A stretch of 64,000 bases of DNA from Afipia sp. (GTDB lineage Bacteria; Pseudomonadota; Alphaproteobacteria; Rhizobiales; Xanthobacteraceae), in assembly GCA_017308575.1 (NCBI GenBank), contig JAFKEQ010000003.1, forward strand, positions 1-64,000, written 5' to 3'. This document shows, in pieces, positions 9,441-17,244 of the stretch. How positions within the stretch are numbered: position 1 is the first letter of the stretch; the number at the start of each line of letters is the position of its first letter. A model generated the notes under the pieces. That model ran no database searches and was not told the DNA's origin. It saw only the letters and a program-made list of their open reading frames with translations. The position numbers were made by a program, and so were the translations under genes.

Positions 9441-9616
9441 ATAGCTCTGCCTACGACCAATCGCTTTCCCGAGCCCGCATGGTGCTAACAAGCCGCTGCA
9501 AAACGAGGCTACTGGCTAGCCAGAATTGACTTAAGTGGTTGATTCTGCCGATAGAAATGGCCTAGCAACGAGCGATTTTATTGATCAGAAAGCCGATTTT
9601 GTGCTAACTTAGTACG

Positions 9617-9943
9617 ATGCCGCAGTTCAAAGAAAAGCTCATTTCAAAAGACTTTCTGTCAGATTTAGAACAGCGCTTCTTCTGGTGGGAGCCTGTTGTT
9701 TCTGAGCCTCGTTCCGACGCCAGAATATTGGCGCAAGCAATGAGCCTCGGACGATATGCAGATATTAGACAACTCGAAAACGTAGTCGGTCCCGATACGT
9801 TAGTTCTTACGATGCTGAACGCTCAGCCTGGCTGGATAACCGATCAATCTTGGGAGTTCTGGCGAGGGCGGTTATCTCGGGCAACTCAACGCAATATCCC
9901 TGATACGCCACCGCGAAGGTCTTTCGATGCTGGCCCGATTTGA
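9617..9943 (+). CDS. Putative antitoxin partner of AbiEii-like protein
   Basis: This 108-aa soluble protein has the run FLSDLEQRFFWWEPV...DARILAQAMSLGRYADIRQLENVVG. The aromatic start, then 'R-hydrophobic' helix, then (I/L)xxLxxxYG-like end resembles the small DUF6922-type proteins commonly encoded just before AbiEii-type nucleotidyltransferases. That family assignment is from memory and tentative. It overlaps the next gene by 17 nt, as in toxin-antitoxin pairs, and is presumed to be the antitoxin. Base composition is lower in GC than the flanking chromosome. Confidence 0.6.
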   Translation: MPQFKEKLISKDFLSDLEQRFFWWEPVVSEPRSDARILAQAMSLGRYADIRQLENVVGPDTLVLTMLNAQPGWITDQSWEFWRGRLSRATQRNIPDTPPRRSFDAGPI

Positions 9944-10514
9944 TCCTCAAATCAAAATTCTGCCAAAAGCTCAACAGGAGCTTTGGTCTCTACTAAAGCC
10001 CGCGTCTTCATTATCGTTTGTATTGTACGGCGGTACCGCCGTCGCTCTTCATCTGGGCCATCGAATATCGATCGATTTCGATTTCTTCAGATCGGAAAGC
10101 CTCGATAAGAAAGAACTCGAAATATCCCTTCCATTTGTTGAACGCGCCACAGTCATTCAAGAAGGCAAGGACACGTTGGTTGTGTCTGTGGCGATGCCAT
10201 CTGGGCTGGTAAAGGTTTCGTTTTTTGGCGGCATGAAGCTCGGTCGAGTGAACGACCCACTGCAGACGCAGGACGAAGTACTGATTGTTGCGTCGTTGGA
10301 GGATCTTTTAGCAACCAAATTGAAGGCTATCATCGATAGAGCGGAAGCGAAGGACTATCGAGATATTGCTGAGATGATATCGAGTGGCGTTTCCCTTGAC
10401 AGGGGGCTTGCCGCCTTCTCTGAAATGTTCAAGAGAGATGTCGCGCTCCCACTCAAGGCGATTGGTTTTTTCAAAGATGGCGATCTACCATCGTTATCGG
10501 AAAAGTTTTCTTGA
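9927..10514 (+). CDS. AbiEii/AbiGii-family nucleotidyltransferase, C-terminally truncated
   Basis: The family comprises type IV-like toxins that act as nucleotidyltransferases. The motif LYGGTAVALHLGHRISIDFDFF (about residues 32-53) carries the GG-T and D-x-D residues of the nucleotidyltransferase fold, and SLEDLLATKLKAI follows as in relatives. The protein ends abruptly ...SEKFS at 195 aa. A second copy of its 3' end at 29095-29313 shows what was lost: there the frame continues as FNGGFGFLDEEKRMRPVSY. This copy has a 17-bp deletion that shifts the frame. Whether the truncated toxin is active is unknown. Confidence 0.8.
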   Translation: MLARFDPQIKILPKAQQELWSLLKPASSLSFVLYGGTAVALHLGHRISIDFDFFRSESLDKKELEISLPFVERATVIQEGKDTLVVSVAMPSGLVKVSFFGGMKLGRVNDPLQTQDEVLIVASLEDLLATKLKAIIDRAEAKDYRDIAEMISSGVSLDRGLAAFSEMFKRDVALPLKAIGFFKDGDLPSLSEKFS

Positions 10515-10557
10515 TGAAGAGAAAAGAATGAGGCCGGTTAGCTACTGATAAGAAAAT
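10356..10557 (+). repeat. Left copy of ~200-bp segmental direct repeat
   Basis: This segment, the 3' part of the AbiEii-like gene plus about 40 bp downstream, is repeated essentially identically at 29095-29313. The only difference I see apart from the ends is a 17-bp deletion here, just after GTTATCGGAAAA. The two copies flank an 18.5-kb segment that contains the whole nitrate-reductase cluster. Confidence 0.9.
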
Positions 10558-10813
10558 TACAGAGAGCTTATCAGTTAGATTGGTATGAAGTATTTGTCAG
10601 TAAGCTCGCTTGCTACTGACGCTTAGCGCAAGAACGTGTCGCATTGGAAGCTAGTGCTGCCATTACTGGCGTCATTATCTGCCGTCAGAAAAGAACGCTT
10701 TAACAATGGCGTCCAAATGCGCGCGAATCTTCCACATGTCACGGACTGATCGGATTGCGGGATAGTCCGATCTAGCAACGTTCTCGATTAGACAAAATAG
10801 CATCTAACTCCAA
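10558..10813. other. AT-richer intergenic region, degenerate repeat tails
   Basis: I see no gene. The stretch 10530-10640 holds several degenerate pieces resembling the tail of the island-end repeats (GCTACTGATAAG, GCTTATCAGTTAG, GTCAGTAAGC, GCTACTGAC). The rest is unremarkable. Confidence 0.5.
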
Positions 10814-11437
10814 CTACTCAACCAGCGGCATCGTACAAGCCGCGACAAGCTTCACCAGATCTGCTTGTCGGGTCGTTCCCGTTTTTTCGAATAGCCGTCC
10901 CAGATGTGTTTTTACCGTTGTGACGGCAATTCCCATTGCGGCCGCTGCCTCGGGAGTTCCGCCAATGTTGACGATAGATGTCAGAACTCGCACTTCAGCT
11001 GGCGTTAGTCTAAAGGCATCACTTAAAACGTCGACGTTAAGAGACATCTCAAGTTTTGCGCGCCGGATAAATAGATCTGCCGCAGGAGTTCCAATATCAT
11101 CGAATGCATATTCAAGATTTAGCTTGAGCGGCAGCAGATGAGATACATACACGGATTCATTCCTGTCGGTGACTGAGAGCAAAAGTCTATCGTTATTACT
11201 GATTGCAGTGAGTTTCCGGAAGCTAGAGAAGAAGTTTCGGATTGATTTTTCGACCCGTGGGTTGCGCGCTGAAAGCCGTCCTCCTGCTGAATACAGGGTA
11301 TCGCCCGCAGCGATTAATTCCTGACCCATCTTATTCGAATATAAGATCGTGCCTGCGTTATCGGTGACGTAGATGCCAATATCGAGAAGATCTACTAGAC
11401 TGTCCGCCGTCAGCACCACTGGCACAGATTTGAGGTT
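10814..11437 (-). pseudogene. LuxR-family regulator, 5' end lost at an IS insertion
   Basis: The C-terminal ~65 residues form a LuxR-type helix-turn-helix: LTPAEVRVLTSIVNIGGTPEAAAAMGIAVTTVKTHLGRLFEKTG. Upstream is a PAS-like region (LLDIGIYVTDNAGTILYSN). Native sequence stops near 11437, where the IS3-family element begins. The open frame continues into IS sequence read antisense, so the true N-terminus is missing. The missing part is not found on the far side of the IS, so more than a simple insertion occurred. Confidence 0.75.
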
Positions 11438-11485
11438 GTGATTTAAGGAGGGTTGGGTCTTCGTCGTAGTGACGAAGGAACGAAG

Positions 11486-11872
11486 ATGAAGACCCAACCC
11501 TCCTTGAAAAAATCGCCGGCCAAGGCCCCTGCCGAGCGGGTGGTGAAGGATATCAGGCGGCAGACCCGGCGGCATTTTTCGTCCGAGGACAAGATCAGGA
11601 TCGTGCTCGACGGCCTGCGCGGTGAAGACAGCATTGCCGAGTTGTGCCGCAAGGAAGGCATCGCCCAGAGTCTGTATTACACCTGGTCGAAGGAGTTCAT
11701 GGAGGCTGGAAAGCGCCGCCTGGCCGGTGACACTGCCCGCGCCGCGACCACCGGTGAGGTGCAGGATCTACGCCGCGAAGCCCGCGCCCTGAAGGAATGC
11801 GTTGCCGATCTGACGCTGGAAAACCGTCTGCTGAAAAAAAGCATGATCGCGGATGGGGGCGACGACGAATGA
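11486..11872 (+). CDS. IS3-family transposase OrfA
   Basis: This 128-aa protein starts at MKTQPSLKKSPAKAP; an upstream in-frame ATG-like start at 11453 is less likely. It has the IS3 OrfA helix-turn-helix (FSSEDKIRIVLDGLRGEDSIAELCRKEGIAQSLYYTWSKEF) followed by a leucine-zipper-like helix (DLRREARALKECVADLTLENRLLKKSM). It overlaps orfB by ATGA. The protein would bind the IS ends. Confidence 0.85.
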   Translation: MKTQPSLKKSPAKAPAERVVKDIRRQTRRHFSSEDKIRIVLDGLRGEDSIAELCRKEGIAQSLYYTWSKEFMEAGKRRLAGDTARAATTGEVQDLRREARALKECVADLTLENRLLKKSMIADGGDDE

Positions 11873-12850
11873 GGTATCCCGCATCCGAAAAGCTCGAGAT
11901 CATCAGGATCGTCGAGCAGCCGCACCTGCCTGCCAAGCGGACGGCTGGATCAGCTCGGCATCGCCCGCCGGACGTTCTACCGCTGGTACGATCGCTATCT
12001 CGATGGCGGCCCGGAAGCACTGGAAGATCGGCCATCGGCGCCAAGCCGGGTGTGGAACCGCATCGCACCCGAGGTGCAGGACCAGATCATCGAGATGGCG
12101 CTGGAGCAATCCGAGCTATCCCCGCGCGAGCTGGCCGTGCAATTTACCGATGAACGCCAATACTTTGTGTCCGAGGCCACGGTCTACCGCCTGCTCAAGG
12201 CCCACGACCTGATCACCAGCCCGGCCTACGTCGTCATCAACGCCGCCGATGCGTTCCACACCAAGACCACTCGCCCGAACGAGATGTGGCAGACCGATTT
12301 TACCTACTTCAAGATCATCGGGTGGGGCTGGATGTATCTCTCGACAGTGCTCGACGACTTCTCGCGCTACATCATCTCCTGGAAGTTGTGCACCAACATG
12401 CGCGCCGAGGATGTCACCGACACGCTGGACCTGGCCTTGGCTGCATCGGGCAGTGACAGCGCCACGGTGCTGCACAAGCCAAGGCTGCTCAGCGACAACG
12501 GCCCCAGCTACATCGCTGGCGAACTGGCAGAATACATCGAAGCCAAAAAGATGAGCCACGTGCGCGGCGCCCCGATGCACCCGCAGACCCAGGGCAAGAT
12601 CGAGCGCTGGCACCAGACCCTGAAGAACCGCATCCTGCTCGAGAACTACTTCCTGCCCGGCGATCTCGAACGCCAAATCGAGGCCTTCGTCGAGCACTAC
12701 AACCACCAGCGTTACCACGAGAGCCTGAACAACGTGACGCCCGCTGACGCCTACTTCGGAAGGGCCAGCGCCATCATCCAACAGCGTGAAAGGATCAAAC
12801 GGCAGACCATCGAACATCGGCGCTTGCTTCACCGCAAGATCGCCGCCTAA
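11869..12850 (+). pseudogene. IS3-family transposase OrfB (DDE), frameshifted
   Basis: OrfB begins MRYPASEKLEIIRIVEQ at 11869. It runs in frame to about 11943, where one extra G (ACGGCTGGAT where ACGCTGGAT would keep frame) moves it to another frame; the rest is intact from LDQLGIARRTFYRWYDR on. The integrase core keeps its DDE residues: WQTDFTYFK, LSDNGPSYIAG and HPQTQGKIERWHQ. The downstream frame is also open from a GTG/ATG-like start at 12050. Unless the extra base is a sequencing error or is bypassed by slippage, the transposase is inactive. Confidence 0.8.
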
Positions 12851-12984
12851 CATTAACCCCAAGACGAGGCCGATCTCTCCGTTCGATCACGCCGCCAAAA
12901 GTGCCAAATCATCTGACGACGGACAATCTATTCGTCGGGCACCACAGGTCGCCCTAAGGAGACGTACTCGCTCATCGCGGGTTG

Positions 12985-13430
12985 CTCTCTCCGTGTCAGG
13001 CGACGTCGGAGGCGTGCAATCCGGATCAGGACGCGTTGCTGGGGCACGCGCTGCAGATGTTCCATATTGGCGACCTACTGATGGTTCTTTCCCTTCTATA
13101 TGGGCTGCCGCTGCGTGACCTTCCGGGAAGTTCAGCCGGAAGCATTCCTCTCGTCACTGTCCACCCAGAACATTACGCACGTCCTTCTGACGCCCGTGAT
13201 GATCAACTTTCTGCCGGCCCAGCCCTCCAATCCGGAACTGGACTTCAGCAGCCTCAAGCACATGGCGTACGGTGGGTCTCCGATTACCGAGCCGGTGCTT
13301 CAGGCGGCGATGAATACCCTCGGTTGCGAGTTTTCCCAGATTTACAGGTTGACGGAAATCTCCGGCGGCGTGAGCTCCTTCACACCCGACGACCATTGCC
13401 GTGGCGCCGGGTTCCCGAGGAGCTACCGGC
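12985..13430 (+). pseudogene. Acyl-CoA synthetase (AMP-binding) fragment
   Basis: Pieces of an AMP-dependent acyl-CoA ligase are spread over two frames. First comes LGHALQMFHIGDLLMVLSLLYG, then after a frameshift near 13100 EAFLSSLSTQNITHVLLTPVMINFLPAQPSNPELDFSSLKHMAYGGSPITEPVL...GCEFSQIYRLTEISGG. These match the central adenylation region of long-chain/fatty acid ligases. Both ends are missing. It is a dead remnant between the IS3 element and another IS fragment. Confidence 0.75.
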
Positions 13431-13432
13431 GC

Positions 13433-13515
13433 TCTTTTGCCCTGCTACATCAATACCTCAATCTGGGGCAGCAGCATCACGATCTGCTCCGCAGTAAATG
13501 TCTTTTTCGGCATAA
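13433..13515 (-). pseudogene. IS3-family OrfA N-terminal fragment
   Basis: On the minus strand from 13513 the sequence reads MPKKTFTAEQIVMLLPQIEVLM, an in-frame stop, then QGK. This is the recognisable N-terminus of an IS3 OrfA of a different subgroup from the element at 11.4 kb. Only about 80 bases survive. A second IS3 remnant of compatible type and the same orientation lies at 28413-29095. Confidence 0.7.
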
Positions 13516-13581
13516 CCAAAGCTCCCTTTCCAAGCTCACTTTCTCACAAAGCTTGGCCAAAAAAAGCCTGGTCAGGTCACC

Positions 13582-14280
13582 TCATGACGCAGGGTCATCG
13601 ATCAGCTGTTGTGGCTGCGCGAAGACGGCAAGCTGATCCCTGTCGTAGATGACGATCTCTCGCCCGCGAATCCGAACACCATGATCGGTCAGGTGGGCGA
13701 GGTTGCGTGAGAGATTTTCTCGCGTGGTGCCGATATGGGATGCCAGCGTGCCGCGATCGAAAGGAATCACAACATTTCCCTGACGCGTATCTTTCTGCGC
13801 TTCGGCCAATATCCAGTTGGCAAGCCGTTCGACGCTGGACCTTGTCATGTATCCTTTCAGCTTCTTAACTGAGCCGCGATACGCGGAGGCCAGTTCTTTT
13901 GCGACCATGCGGGCAAAGGCGACATCCTGATCGAAAATCTCGCGTACGCGTTTTGCGGGGATCAGAAGAACGCGTGACTCGACCAGCGTTCTCGCCGAAT
14001 TCAGATAGGGCTGGTCACTGATGATGGCGGCCAGAATGAAAGTCGAAACCGGATTAATGAGCGAGACGCCCCATTCTCCGCCATCCTGCCCGGTATAGAT
14101 TTCAGCCAGGCCATCTATCAGGACATGCAGAAAATCGGCTTGCGCGCCCTCGTGAATCAGTACGACGCCAGCGGGGAATTGCTGGAGCAGGGCAGCGTCC
14201 AGCAGGCGCTCCAGATTCTCGAGAGCCATCTCGGAAAACAGCGGCAATGTCCGCAATTGCTGGAGTTCATGGGGGCGCAA
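13582..14280 (-). CDS. Crp/Fnr-family transcriptional regulator
   Basis: The 232-aa protein has an N-terminal cyclic-nucleotide-binding-type beta-barrel (about residues 10-125), a dimerisation helix, and a C-terminal winged helix with recognition region GTLASHIGTTRENLSRNLAHL. There is no cysteine in the sensor domain, so it cannot hold an FNR-type Fe-S cluster; it is more like the DNR/NnrR or FixK groups. It starts with TTG at 14280, with GGAG about 9 nt upstream. It is divergent from narK with about 210 bp between, so a role as the local nar regulator is inferred. A palindrome (14284-14300) sits right at its start and may give autoregulation. Confidence 0.85.
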   Translation of the reverse strand: MRPHELQQLRTLPLFSEMALENLERLLDAALLQQFPAGVVLIHEGAQADFLHVLIDGLAEIYTGQDGGEWGVSLINPVSTFILAAIISDQPYLNSARTLVESRVLLIPAKRVREIFDQDVAFARMVAKELASAYRGSVKKLKGYMTRSSVERLANWILAEAQKDTRQGNVVIPFDRGTLASHIGTTRENLSRNLAHLTDHGVRIRGREIVIYDRDQLAVFAQPQQLIDDPAS

Positions 14281-14283
14281 CGA

Positions 14284-14300
14284 CTTGACTCCGGTTCAAG
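14284..14300. promoter_or_regulatory. Palindrome at regulator start (FNR-like half sites)
   Basis: CTTGACTCCGGTTCAAG has 5-bp inverted arms CTTGA/TCAAG but a 7-base spacer instead of the usual FNR spacing. It includes the GGAG ribosome site of the Crp/Fnr gene on the minus strand, so a bound protein would block expression. The operator role is inference. Confidence 0.35.
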
Positions 14301-14315
14301 GCTACTGGCCTTTTT

Positions 14316-14329
14316 GTGACATTTATCAA
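14316..14329. promoter_or_regulatory. FNR/FixK-type box
   Basis: GTGACATTTATCAA fits TTGAT-N4-ATCAA with a perfect right half site and a degenerate left one. It lies in the gap between the divergent Crp/Fnr gene and narK, centred about 42 nt upstream of the regulator start, so it may serve the regulator gene. Confidence 0.45.
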
Positions 14330-14419
14330 TTTCATACATCGTAACTATCATTTTGCGATGTGCAGAACGTCAAGCGAGAATACCTGCTTTTATATAAGTC
14401 GATGCTAACCGGGTCCGGC

Positions 14420-14433
14420 TTGATCCAGCGCAA
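14420..14433. promoter_or_regulatory. FNR/NnrR-type box upstream of narK
   Basis: TTGATCCAGCGCAA combines a perfect FNR half (TTGAT) with the NnrR-type half (CGCAA) at 4-nt spacing. Its centre is about 63 nt before the narK ATG, leaving room for a class-II activated start site near 14468. It is the best candidate for anaerobic or nitrogen-oxide activation of the nar operon. Confidence 0.5.
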
Positions 14434-14489
14434 ATCAATTCCCGCGCCGGGACGCGATCTCCAACCCATACAGGTTCTGGAGATGCGTT

Positions 14490-17234
14490 ATGAGCGGATC
14501 AAGTCCAGTCGGTGCAGCTTCGGGGCGGGCGCTTTGGCTCTCGACCATTTCATTCACGATCTGCTTTGCAGTGTGGACGATTTTCTCGATTATCGGCATC
14601 CGCATCAAGCAGGAGTTGGGTCTGAACGAAACCCAGTTCGGGCTTCTGGTCGGTACTCCCATCTTGAGCGGATCGCTCATCCGGCTTATCCTCGGCGTGT
14701 GGACGGACCAGTACGGCGGACGACGCATTTACACGATTGTCATGCTGGCTGCGGCGATCGCGACCTACCTCCTGACTTGGGCGCACACTTATCCGCAGTT
14801 CCTGATCGCCGCGCTGTTTGTTGGTATTGCCGGCGGCGCATTTGCTGTCGGCGTCGCCTATGTGTCCCGTTTCTATCCGATGGGAAAACAGGGCACGGCG
14901 CTTGGCATCTTCGGCGCGGGCAATGTCGGCGCGGCAGTCACAAAGTTTTTGGCGCCGTTTGTGCTGGTTGCCTATGGCTGGCAGGCCGTTGCGCAAATCT
15001 GGGCGCTGGCGATCGGCGCGATGGCCATCATCTTTTGGCTGTTCTCGGAAGAAGATCCGGTCGTTCTCGCGCGACGGAAGAATCATGAGAAGCCAAAGAG
15101 CGCGTGGCTTGAACTCGAGTCCCTCAAGAACATCCAGGTCTGGCGTTTCTCGCTCTACTATTTCTTCGTCTTCGGCGCGTTCGTCGCCCTGTCCCTGTGG
15201 CTGCCGCAGTATCTGATCAACGTCTACGGCGTGAACATCAAGACCGCCGGCATGGTCGCAGCCGCGTTCTCGTTCCCCGCCAGTGTATTTCGCGCCTATG
15301 GCGGGCACCTTTCGGACCGTTATGGCGCTCGCCGGGTGATGTATTGGACATTCCTCGTCAGCGTGGCGTGCACATTCATTCTGTCCTATCCGCCGGCGGA
15401 CTACATTGTGCGCACGACGACGGGCCCGGTGAATTTCCATATGGAAATGGGCCTCGTGCCGTTCACTGTCACGGTGTTCGTGCTCGGCTTCTTCATGGCG
15501 CTGGGCAAGGCCGCTGTCTTCAAGCACATCCCGGTTTACTACCCGAACAATGTCGGCGCTGTTGGCGGATTGGTCGGCATGATTGGTGGACTGGGCGGTT
15601 TCGTACTGCCGATCGTGTTCGGCGTACTCAACGATCTCACCGGATTGTGGACGAGCTGCTTCATGATGCTGTTCATTCTGGTGGTCGCGTCACTCGCCTG
15701 GATGCATCTCGCGATCCGCCAGATGGAGCACGGGGTTACGGAAGAAGCGCTCAAGAAGCTGCCCGAGCTTCCGGAAATGGAAGAAATCCATAAGCCGGAA
15801 CATATCGGCGCCTTGTCGGGCTCGGTGCTGACCGACTGGCGTCCCGAGGACAAGAAATTCTGGGAGGCGACCGGGCGCGCCATCGCGCGGCGCAACCTCT
15901 GGCTATCGATCCCGTCGCTGCTGCTGTCATTTGCGATCTGGCAAGTGTGGTCGGTGGTCGTGGCGAAGCTGCCGTCGGTCGGCTTCAAGTTCACCACGGC
16001 AGAGCTGTTCTGGCTGGCGGCGCTGCCGGGCATTTCGGGCGCGATATTGCGCATCTTCTATTCGTTCATGGTTCCGATTTTCGGTGGACGGTTGTGGACT
16101 ACGCTTGCAACCTGGTCGCTGATGATCCCGGCCGTCGGCATCGGCTACGCCGTGCAGAATCCGTCGACGCCTTACGCACTGTTCCTGCTGCTGGCCTTGC
16201 TCTGCGGTTTCGGCGGCGGAAATTTCGCGTCCTCGATGGCGAACATTTCCTTCTTCTTTCCGCGCTCCGAGAAGGGCAACGCGCTCGCGCTGAACGCGGG
16301 CCTCGGCAATCTTGGCGTCAGCACCGTGCAGTTCGTCGTGCCGCTGGTGATCACGGCAGGCGTGTTCGGCTGGTTCGGGGGCGATCCCGTGATGGTGGCG
16401 AGTGGTACGCAGCAGGCGCCGCTCTGGCTTCAGAACGCGGGCTTTATCTGGGTGCCGTTCATTGCCGCGAGCGCCTTCGCGGCATGGTTCGGAATGAATG
16501 ACATCGCTTCCGCAAGAGCGTCGTTTGCGGATCAGGCGGTGATCTTCCAGCGCAAGCACAACTGGATCATGTGCTGGCTTTATACCGGGACCTTCGGCTC
16601 GTTTATTGGCTATTCCGCGGGATTCCCGCTGCTGGCGAAGATCCTGTTTCCTGACATCAACGTGTTGCCCTTCGTCTTTCTCGGGCCGCTGGTCGGTGCG
16701 CTGTCACGCTCCGCGACGGGCTGGGTCGCTGACAAATGGGGCGGTGGACGAGTCACGCTGTGGGTGTTCGTGGCGATGATGATCGGTGTTGCCGGAATTC
16801 TTTACTTCATCGGCATCAAGGATCAGCCGGGCGCGTTCTGGGGCTTTTTCGCCATGTTCCTGTTCCTGTTCCTTGCAACAGGCGTCGGCAATGCGTCGAC
16901 CTTCCAGATGATCCCGAACATCATGCGCAAGGAAATCGACCGCCTGATGCCTGGAGCCGATGCCGCAACTCGCATGCGGCAGGCGGAAAAGGAGTCGGCT
17001 GCGATCACCGGCTTTACTTCGGCCATTGCCGCCTTCGGCGCGTTCTTCATTCCGAAATCCTATGGAACGTCGATTGATCTGACTGGCGGCGTGCAGGCTG
17101 CGCTGTGGGGATTCTTCATCTTCTACGTGACGTGCGTGTTGATCACCTGGGCCGTCTACACCCGCAAGGGCGGCCTGCTTCATGACATCGAACGGCGCGG
17201 CGCGACCGCACCGCTCGTCCAACCTGCCCAGTGA
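14490..17234 (+). CDS. narK: Fused nitrate/nitrite transporter NarK (NarK1-NarK2)
   Basis: This 914-aa protein joins two complete MFS transporters of about 430 residues each, with some 24 membrane helices and a linker near residues 420-470. The first half resembles NarK1 (nitrate/proton symport) and the second NarK2 (nitrate/nitrite antiport), as in the known Paracoccus-type fusion. Both halves carry the nitrate-signature style glycine runs: GIAGGAFAVGVAYVSRFYP and GNVGAAVTKF in the first, GFGGGNFASSMANISFFFP and GNLGVSTVQF in the second. The ATG at 14490 has GGAG 9 nt upstream. It lies 10 nt ahead of narG in an operon. Confidence 0.93.
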   Translation: MSGSSPVGAASGRALWLSTISFTICFAVWTIFSIIGIRIKQELGLNETQFGLLVGTPILSGSLIRLILGVWTDQYGGRRIYTIVMLAAAIATYLLTWAHTYPQFLIAALFVGIAGGAFAVGVAYVSRFYPMGKQGTALGIFGAGNVGAAVTKFLAPFVLVAYGWQAVAQIWALAIGAMAIIFWLFSEEDPVVLARRKNHEKPKSAWLELESLKNIQVWRFSLYYFFVFGAFVALSLWLPQYLINVYGVNIKTAGMVAAAFSFPASVFRAYGGHLSDRYGARRVMYWTFLVSVACTFILSYPPADYIVRTTTGPVNFHMEMGLVPFTVTVFVLGFFMALGKAAVFKHIPVYYPNNVGAVGGLVGMIGGLGGFVLPIVFGVLNDLTGLWTSCFMMLFILVVASLAWMHLAIRQMEHGVTEEALKKLPELPEMEEIHKPEHIGALSGSVLTDWRPEDKKFWEATGRAIARRNLWLSIPSLLLSFAIWQVWSVVVAKLPSVGFKFTTAELFWLAALPGISGAILRIFYSFMVPIFGGRLWTTLATWSLMIPAVGIGYAVQNPSTPYALFLLLALLCGFGGGNFASSMANISFFFPRSEKGNALALNAGLGNLGVSTVQFVVPLVITAGVFGWFGGDPVMVASGTQQAPLWLQNAGFIWVPFIAASAFAAWFGMNDIASARASFADQAVIFQRKHNWIMCWLYTGTFGSFIGYSAGFPLLAKILFPDINVLPFVFLGPLVGALSRSATGWVADKWGGGRVTLWVFVAMMIGVAGILYFIGIKDQPGAFWGFFAMFLFLFLATGVGNASTFQMIPNIMRKEIDRLMPGADAATRMRQAEKESAAITGFTSAIAAFGAFFIPKSYGTSIDLTGGVQAALWGFFIFYVTCVLITWAVYTRKGGLLHDIERRGATAPLVQPAQ

Positions 17235-17244
17235 GGAGAGGCTG

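Larger units (their letters stand above)
11438..12911 (+). mobile_element. IS3-family insertion sequence
   Basis: The element contains orfA (11486-11872) and orfB (from 11869) in the usual overlapping arrangement. The proposed ends, TGATTTAAGG at 11438 and CCAAATCA at 12904-12911 (TGATTTGG on the other strand), share only 6 terminal bases, so the exact limits are estimates. A short palindromic leader around 11448-11505 repeats GGAGGGTTGGGTCTTC and its complement. The element interrupts a LuxR gene on its left; acyl-CoA-ligase debris is on its right. Confidence 0.75.

Noticed and set aside
12050..12850. A separate complete transposase gene starting at 12050
   Set aside because: It is the downstream part of OrfB after a one-base frameshift; the N-terminal region is in the adjacent frame just before it.
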